From an uncultured Candidatus Methylacidiphilales bacterium (GTDB taxonomy: Bacteria; Verrucomicrobiota; Verrucomicrobiia; Methylacidiphilales; CALFVM01), in NCBI GenBank assembly GCA_937928665.1, contig CALFVM010000173.1:1-7923 (forward strand): DNA of 7,923 nt. The letters are read 5' to 3'. The notes beneath the pieces are model-generated. The model made no database searches, was not told the origin of the DNA, and saw nothing but the letters and a program-made list of their open reading frames with translations. A program made the position numbers and the translations under genes. Of this stretch, positions 7,387 to 7,923 are shown piece after piece. The number at the start of each line of letters is the position of its first letter. Positions within the stretch are counted from its first letter, which is position 1.

Positions 7387-7458
7387 TGGGTTGGCTGGGA
7401 CTCGAACCCAGAACCAATGCCTTAAAAGGGCACTGCTCTACCATTGAGCTACCAACCC
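7387..7458 (-). tRNA. tRNA-Lys (anticodon UUU)
   Basis: The minus strand folds into a full cloverleaf of 72 nt. The 7-bp acceptor stem is GGGTTGG/CCAACCC with discriminator A. The D-arm is GCTC/GAGC with loop AATGGTA. The anticodon stem is GTGCC/GGCAT (one G-U pair) with loop CTTTTAA; the anticodon UUU occupies 7424-7426. The variable region is 5 nt, and the T-arm is CTGGG/CCCAG with loop TTCGAGT. The 3' CCA is not encoded (CTC follows), so it must be added after transcription. It lies directly upstream of nth on the same strand. Confidence 0.97.
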
Positions 7459-7473
7459 CTTACGGAACGGGAG

Positions 7474-7502
7474 AGAGTCCGCGCAAAACGGGGTGTTGTC
7501 AA
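7474..7502 (-). promoter_or_regulatory. Candidate promoter for tRNA-Lys (and nth/MFS)
   Basis: A perfect TTGACA -35 box reads on the minus strand at 7502-7497. Seventeen bases on, GACTCT (7479-7474) is a poor -10 hexamer, but its position would put the transcript start about 9 nt before the tRNA. The -35 box sits in the loop of the neighbouring hairpin. The spacing is plausible and the -10 is weak, so this is tentative. Confidence 0.4.
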
Positions 7503-7510
7503 CCCCGTTT
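7485..7510 (-). terminator. Hairpin terminator after the pYEATS-like gene
   Basis: Read on the minus strand, AAACGGGGT (7510-7502) pairs perfectly with ACCCCGTTT (7494-7486) around a 7-nt loop, followed by one more T (four T in all, then GCGC). It lies 31 nt after the stop of the right-edge gene and 27 nt before the tRNA. This is consistent with a short-tailed intrinsic terminator separating the two units. On the + strand the arm ends in TTT and then GGGG, so it is less convincing in that direction. Confidence 0.55.
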
Positions 7511-7541
7511 GGGGAAGATGTGAATTGGGAAGGGTGAGTGT

Positions 7542-7923
7542 TTACCGTAGTCGGAAGGCGGGAGGAAATGCGGGATCTTCGGAGAGGTCAAGTTCGAGTT
7601 CGGTGGTTCCGCCATCGGTGACGGCTCCGACGGTGAAGGCACCCCAGGCGATGAGGGGGAGTTCGGCGGAGCCGTTGTAAGCGGGAAGTACGGGGGCGAA
7701 GTTGGGGAAGGTGTTGTGGAGGAAAAATTGTACTTTTTCGCCATTAGGCAGGAGGTTGGTATTGGTTCCCTCGACTTTAAGGCGAATAAGGAAGAAACCG
7801 TCTTTGCTTTCCCATGGTTGGACCGTAGCGGTGAGGGTGCGGTTGTTGTTGCGGTTTTTTGCGCCGAACTGGAGTTTCCATGGGTCGTTTTTCGCCGGTC
7901 CGAAAAGGCGGGTCTTGCCGAAT
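7542..7923 (-). CDS. C-terminal part of a larger protein, pYEATS-like beta-sandwich domain (5' end outside window)
   Basis: An open frame enters from the right edge on the minus strand and ends at TAA (7544-7542), giving 126 residues with no start inside the window. The other two minus frames give low-complexity or interrupted translations, whereas this one reads like a folded domain. Landmarks are 'NDPWKLQFG' (12-20), alternating strands 'RTLTATVQPW' and 'GFFLIRLKVEG', then 'VQFFLHNTFPN' (64-74), 'AELPLIAWGAFTVGAVTDGG' (86-105) and 'TELELDLSEDPAFPPAFRLR' (107-126). This pattern (LH-TFP, then GAFTVGA, then LELDL) resembles, from memory, the prokaryotic YEATS-like (pYEATS) domain. That domain is often C-terminal to signalling or effector modules in bacterial conflict-type proteins. 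What precedes it here is unseen. A hairpin terminator follows the stop. Coding status is strong; the family name is moderate. Confidence 0.75.
   Translation of the reverse strand, partial: FGKTRLFGPAKNDPWKLQFGAKNRNNNRTLTATVQPWESKDGFFLIRLKVEGTNTNLLPNGEKVQFFLHNTFPNFAPVLPAYNGSAELPLIAWGAFTVGAVTDGGTTELELDLSEDPAFPPAFRLR

Noticed and set aside
7387..7458. tRNA-Lys as an integration site for a mobile element
   Set aside because: No duplicated tRNA 3' fragment, integrase or boundary repeat is present, and the tRNA 3' side leads straight into the housekeeping nth gene.
6711..7523. 270-codon open frame on the + strand across nth and the tRNA
   Set aside because: It is antisense to nth, whose catalytic residues and Fe-S motif are intact, and it reads through a perfect tRNA cloverleaf. 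Its Gly/Glu/Asp-rich translation reflects the strand skew.
7499..7744. 81-codon minus-strand frame (Pro/Ser-rich) near the right edge
   Set aside because: It is out of frame with the pYEATS-like coding region over the same bases. The alternative frame gives a structured domain, while this one is low-complexity.

Overview
This window looks like chromosomal DNA from a GC-rich, free-living bacterium. Short intergenic spacers, weak or absent Shine-Dalgarno sequences, GTG starts, a single-chain glycyl-tRNA synthetase and a long two-domain U32 protein would fit Verrucomicrobiota or a related PVC lineage. That placement is an inference; there is no rRNA here to settle it.

Layout. A small basic DNA-binding-like protein (97-660, +) is followed by a GNRA-capped hairpin (694-719) that looks like a terminator. 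Next come three genes on the + strand: glycyl-tRNA synthetase (777-2162), a YgjP/DUF45-type metallohydrolase (2268-3017), and an 820-residue tandem U32 'peptidase' (3014-5476). The last two overlap by 4 nt (GTGA) and are probably translationally coupled. This block meets, tail to tail with a 13-bp gap, a minus-strand block transcribed from right to left: tRNA-Lys(UUU) (7387-7458), endonuclease III nth (6708-7361) and an MFS-type permease (5490-6701, GTG start 6 nt after the nth stop). At the right edge, also on the minus strand, is the C-terminal 126 residues of a larger protein (7542-7923, 5' end outside the window). It resembles the prokaryotic YEATS-like (pYEATS) domain. A hairpin at 7486-7510 separates it from the tRNA and carries a TTGACA box that may be the -35 element of the tRNA promoter.

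Function. Most of the window is housekeeping: tRNA charging (GlyRS), a lysine tRNA, base-excision repair (Nth) and probable RNA hydroxylation by the U32 protein (family inference). The accessory-like elements are the AT-hook-like/winged-helix protein at the left edge and the truncated pYEATS-like protein at the right edge. The pYEATS-like tail is the best lead towards a conflict or signalling system, but the part that would define it lies beyond base 7923.

Composition. From about 900 to 7923 the + strand is G-rich and C-poor whichever strand is coding. Plus-strand genes use G-ending codons and minus-strand genes use C-ending codons. This looks like replication-strand asymmetry and explains many of the long antisense open frames.
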